Notes under the pieces: model-generated
What the model was told of the DNA's origin: nothing
The model's database searches: none
The model's input: only the letters and a program-made list of their open reading frames with translations
Made by a program: the position numbers and the translations under genes
DNA from: Rhyacophila brunnea
Taxonomy: Eukaryota > Arthropoda > Insecta > Trichoptera > Rhyacophilidae
DNA: 64,000 nucleotides
NCBI GenBank assembly: GCA_022495005.1
Contig: JAGYXB010000456.1
Coordinates: 930,001-994,000 of the forward strand
Direction: 5' to 3'
Shown here: piece after piece, positions 60,301 through 64,000 of the stretch
Numbering within the stretch: position 1 is the first letter of the stretch
How the letters are laid out: the number at the start of each line of letters is the position of its first letter

Positions 60301-60747
60301 CTGCAAATAAAAAAGCAAAGCAAATTAAATATTGGTTACCACTTTATTGCAATACACAGTATTTTACTTTTTAAGTACCATATTTGATTATTGTGTAGGT
60401 AGACTGTCTAGCAGAGGAGTGTGAAATTCATCATGAAAAAGTTTTATGATTTTCTTTTAAAAAAAATCATGCGTAGGACAAGTCGTGTACCTTTGGACGA
60501 AGTCGGTATTGCAATACGCAATCTAAAAATCCCCCAAAATACATCCTATTTTTGTCACTCAGTAATACTCACCTATCAAATGAACGATAAAGCGTGCCTA
60601 CTGTTTTAGATTCAGCGTACTATATGTTTTATTATACTTAATTGCATGTTACAAATAATAAGAAAACGTTTATCTTAGTATCAATAAGTAATAATTAATT
60701 CCCCATATGAACAAAGTGTTTTTAGAATTAGTTTTTTACATTATTAA

Positions 60748-61631
60748 GGGCCCACATGCCCCACGTAGGTCAAAATTGACATTTTATGGTATTTTCAGGG
60801 CATAATCCTGGACATTCCTTAAACGTTCTAGATAATCTATTTCCATAATTTTGAAGCTTTATTATCCATTATAATTATTTTTAACATATTTGATGACTGC
60901 ATAAAGTATTTTTATCACATAAAACCGTTTAAAAAAAACGATTTTTTTCAGTTAGGTACATGTTCAAACACGCGCGTTAACATGATCTTACTTCCTACTT
61001 CAGTTATCGTTTGTCAACTTATGGCTACGGCCGTATGTTGTAGCTTAACCACTGGGAAATGCCAATAGAAATGGCGTATTTCATAAAAAATACTAACTTA
61101 TTCTAAGGTCAATAATTATTATAAAACAATCATTATTCGTAAGCTGTTTATCACATTTGAATGATCAAAGACATAGCTTATAATCAGTATCTTTAGAATT
61201 ATCCTCAAATGTGTTAATTGTGCCCATTTTTTTAATAATAAAATGCCTGATTCTGTCAAATTTGGGATCACAGAGATTATAAAATATATTTTTTTTCGTA
61301 AATATTTCACTATATAATGTTAACATTACTTTTACTAATGGTTTTGTAAATGCGCTTAAAAATTAATAAATCTAAAAAATCTGAACACCAATACAGATGG
61401 ATGTACTGAAATATGACTATTCTAAAACATTAGAGCGAGACGTTTAAAAGAATACTATTTTATATAATAAAATACTTTATGCAGTCATCAAATGTTTAAA
61501 ATAAATATAAAGGATAATAAGGCTTCAAAATTATATAAATAGATTATCTACAACGTTTAAAAAATGTCCAGGGTTATGCTCTGAAAATACCACAAAATCT
61601 CCATTTTGACTTACGTGGTGCACGTGGGTCG
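60748..61631. mobile_element. TTAA foldback element E, copy 4 (full)
   Basis: 884 bp with TTAA on both sides (60744-60747 and 61632-61635) and two arms (GGGCCCACATGCCCCACGTA and its inverted partner). Central part in reverse orientation relative to copy 1. Confidence 0.8.
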
Positions 61632-62107
61632 TTAATTAAGATGCACTTTTAATAAATATTTATTTCGTACATATACACGCGTTGTATAATGAAAAAAATA
61701 CATGTTCCGACGCAAACGTCGTGGACTTTACTTTGCAGTGTAAATCATTTTATAATTTTTACTGTGCATCTATCATGAAAAATCATTTTTGCAAAATCAG
61801 TATTCACCCTTAAACATCCCATTACTTCAAACAAAACCATTCAACTATGTTAATCCTCGATTCCCCCATATTAATCCACAACCAGATAGCGGTTTGTTAC
61901 CATACAAGGCAGAAGCGACCCTTTGGAAGATAATATGGGAAAGGACGCCAATGCGTAACTAGTGGTGAATAACTAGAGCGGTGCAGCGGAAGACCGAATA
62001 TAGTGGAGTCAGAAAGTTTAGGCTTTATTTGGCTCGTATATAGCAACATCTATTGAAAAGAAAATATAACTAACTGTCTCTGTCGACAGTAAAATCACTC
62101 GTCACCA

Positions 62108-62383
62108 GGGAAATGGGAACTGAAATACACAACGGGTAAGGCGATAGCAGGTAACCGACTCGAGTAATCCGGGTTAAACTTATACGTCGTTTTACGTCGA
62201 ATACTGAAAACTGCTCTCGGTTTATGCTTTTGCGCTCATTTAATGTTGGTGTATTACACACAATATTGCACGTGCATAGTGCGTGCTTCATTTTCGTAGG
62301 ACACTCACACATTCAAAAGCCTGCTTCACCATGCGGCGTATTGAATATAGCCTATCTGTATTCTATTTATTATCTGTTCTGTG
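62108..62383 (+). repeat. Direct repeat P, copy 1
   Basis: Begins GGGAACTGAAATACACAACG and runs to CTGTTCTGTGCT. The second copy at 63559-63853 has the same order with small indels. Reading frames in it are weak. Confidence 0.7.
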
Positions 62384-62489
62384 CTCGTCACCGAAAAATT
62401 TACATAATCAACCTATCATTTTTTTTTTTAGAATTATTAATAACCATGTCCTTGCTTTTTCGTACAAGGTGGTTGTTAGTAATTTTTGA

Positions 62490-62612
62490 ACAATCACAAA
62501 CACCCAGGCTTTAAGAAAAACACATAAATGTTTTTGTCATGACCGGGAATCGAACCCAGAACTCTCGGGTGGAAGGCTGGCGCCTTACCCACTGCACCAC
62601 GAGAGCCGCATA
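62490..62612 (-). repeat. SINE family 2, copy 3
   Basis: On the minus strand a clear tRNA-like head reads GGTGCAGTGGGTAAGGCGCC and then GGGTTCGATTCCCGG, followed by the ATTTATGTGTTTTTCTTAAA and GCCTGGGTGTTTG body blocks. Confidence 0.65.
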
Positions 62613-62639
62613 ATCAACCTATCATTGGTAATGCCAATT

Positions 62640-63558
62640 GGGAGGGCAATAACTATGTTTAATCAAATCGGTTCAGATATTGATATAATCCACTTACGTG
62701 AGGGTAAATTTAGGTGGATTATAAGTTTTTACGATAGGTTCTATCAAAGTTGTTCACTCGGTGTGCTTCCATGTACTTTTATTTATTATTGTATTATTTA
62801 CTCACATTACCCTGTATTTTTATTATAAAAATTGTTAATACTTACTTTATGTCATGTCGTGAACCCTTTGAATTTATAATTTGTCATGTTCATTAGAGGT
62901 ATGTAAAATAAATTTGAATAAAAAAATGAATTTGAATAAACTAATGTGTCCATCCGAAAGTGATGTAAAACTAAATAACCTTAAATCATTATAGCATAAA
63001 ATTACAATGTCAAATTATAACATAGATGGTCTTTACTAGTAAACAATAAAGATAACATCCAAAAATAGTGACGTGTATTAAAATATGTGCCAGATTCATT
63101 TATAAATAACTACAAATGATGCCCGGGGAAAGTGATGAACAACTACAGGTTATGACATTGAAGAAGAAGATAATATTATTTTAATAATATAATAAAAAAC
63201 AGTATGTTGAACAGATAATGTAGGGATAGCTATTAAAAGTTGTAAATTTAAAAGCGGAAATAACAAGTTATTTTTAGATTTTGTAAAACGTGCCGTAAAC
63301 CACAACAGTTTTTGAACATCCAACCTTAATTAATTTGAACAAGGTTACAAGTTGAGGGATATCTAGATTTATATTATAATAAGTTCTCAAAATAATAATG
63401 TATTTTTTTTACCAAAATTTGAAAACAGCATGTTTACATTTATAATTATTATGTAATAAAATATCTTCTTAAAAATGCGCATATTTTTACCGTGTTATGT
63501 TAGGTAAGTTTTAATATTAATCATAAATTTTGTCACTACTAATCAGAGAACTCAGAAA
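62640..63558. other. Spacer between the two P repeats
   Basis: AT-rich. An open stretch at 62625-62828 has no recognisable domain. Confidence 0.35.
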
Positions 63559-63853
63559 TAATGGGAACTGAAATACACAACGGGTAAGGCGATAGCAGGT
63601 AAGCGACTCGAGTAAGGAAGAATCCGGGTTGAACTTACACACGTGTCTAGAATACGTTTTACGTCGAATACTCAAAACTGCTCTCGGTTTAAGCATTTAC
63701 GCTCATTTAATGTTGGTGTTTTACACACACTATTGCACGTGCATAATGCGTGCTTCATTTTCGTAGGACACTCACACATTCAAAAGCCTGCTTCACCATG
63801 CGGCGTATTGAATATAGTCTATCGGTATTCTATTAATTATCTGTTCTGTGCTA
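63559..63853 (+). repeat. Direct repeat P, copy 2
   Basis: Same start and end blocks as 62108-62383. A short extra piece (ACACGTGTCTAGAATACG) is present in the middle. Confidence 0.7.
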
Positions 63854-64000
63854 CTAGTACTTGGAGGTAATCCAGTGCCACCCCTTTCTAATTGCATTGT
63901 TAGAGCATCCTTAAATCCCCTAGTGTGCATCTAGCCATCTCAGATTCAGCTATTCAGGTCTTATCTTGCTATCGTGGGATGCATACATAATTTATCATGT

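Noticed and set aside
62538..62608. A functional tRNA gene on the minus strand
   Set aside because: Good A- and B-box matches, but the downstream body matches SINE family 2.

Overview
The window is AT-rich eukaryotic DNA, almost certainly from an insect. The signs are short coding exons with GT-AG introns, TATA boxes, interstitial TTAGG-type repeats, tRNA-derived SINEs, RTE- and Jockey-type LINE tails, a Helitron, and many hAT and TTAA-target DNA transposons. I cannot fix the order; Lepidoptera or Hemiptera both fit. There is no bacterial-style gene organisation, CRISPR array or recognisable viral insert.

The main gene content is a family of three paralogous genes for secreted proteins, here called A (3121-6040, +), B (15412-19961, +) and C (33376-27329, -). 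They share a four-exon layout with identical intron phases (1, 0, 1). Exons 2 and 3 are 227 and 277 bp in all three. B and C each start with a signal-peptide exon behind a TATATAAG box. Six cysteines, an NCLPNMG motif and a GWQFFGKT motif are conserved. A and C carry an extra C-terminal tail that B lacks. The first exon of A was not found. I do not recognise the family.

A second gene is easily missed. On the minus strand, exons at 60300-60199 and 48311-48203 are bounded by good splice sites and join in matching phase across an intron of about 11.9 kb. The joined reading frame gives an acidic stretch followed by a transmembrane helix. Its other exons were not found, or lie outside the window.

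The rest is a dense, nested repeat landscape. 1-3100: a SINE, a fragment shared with an intron of B, and other repeats. 3.9-5.5 kb: hAT sequences inside an intron of A. 6-14 kb: TA- and TTAA-type MITEs and a hAT. 14-15.3 kb: a 5'-truncated RTE insertion. 20-24 kb: repeats and LINE tails. 24.3-26.6 kb: a complete but decayed DNA transposon with a DUF7869-like transposase. 27-33 kb: gene C. 33.7-36.0 kb: transposons nested at least three deep. 37-42 kb: a small hAT and a 364-bp TTAA MITE. 43.2-47.0 kb: a decayed Helitron. 47-64 kb: TTAA foldback elements, hATs, SINEs and MITEs inside and around the minus-strand gene. Several insertions keep perfect target-site duplications, so boundaries can be read to the base.
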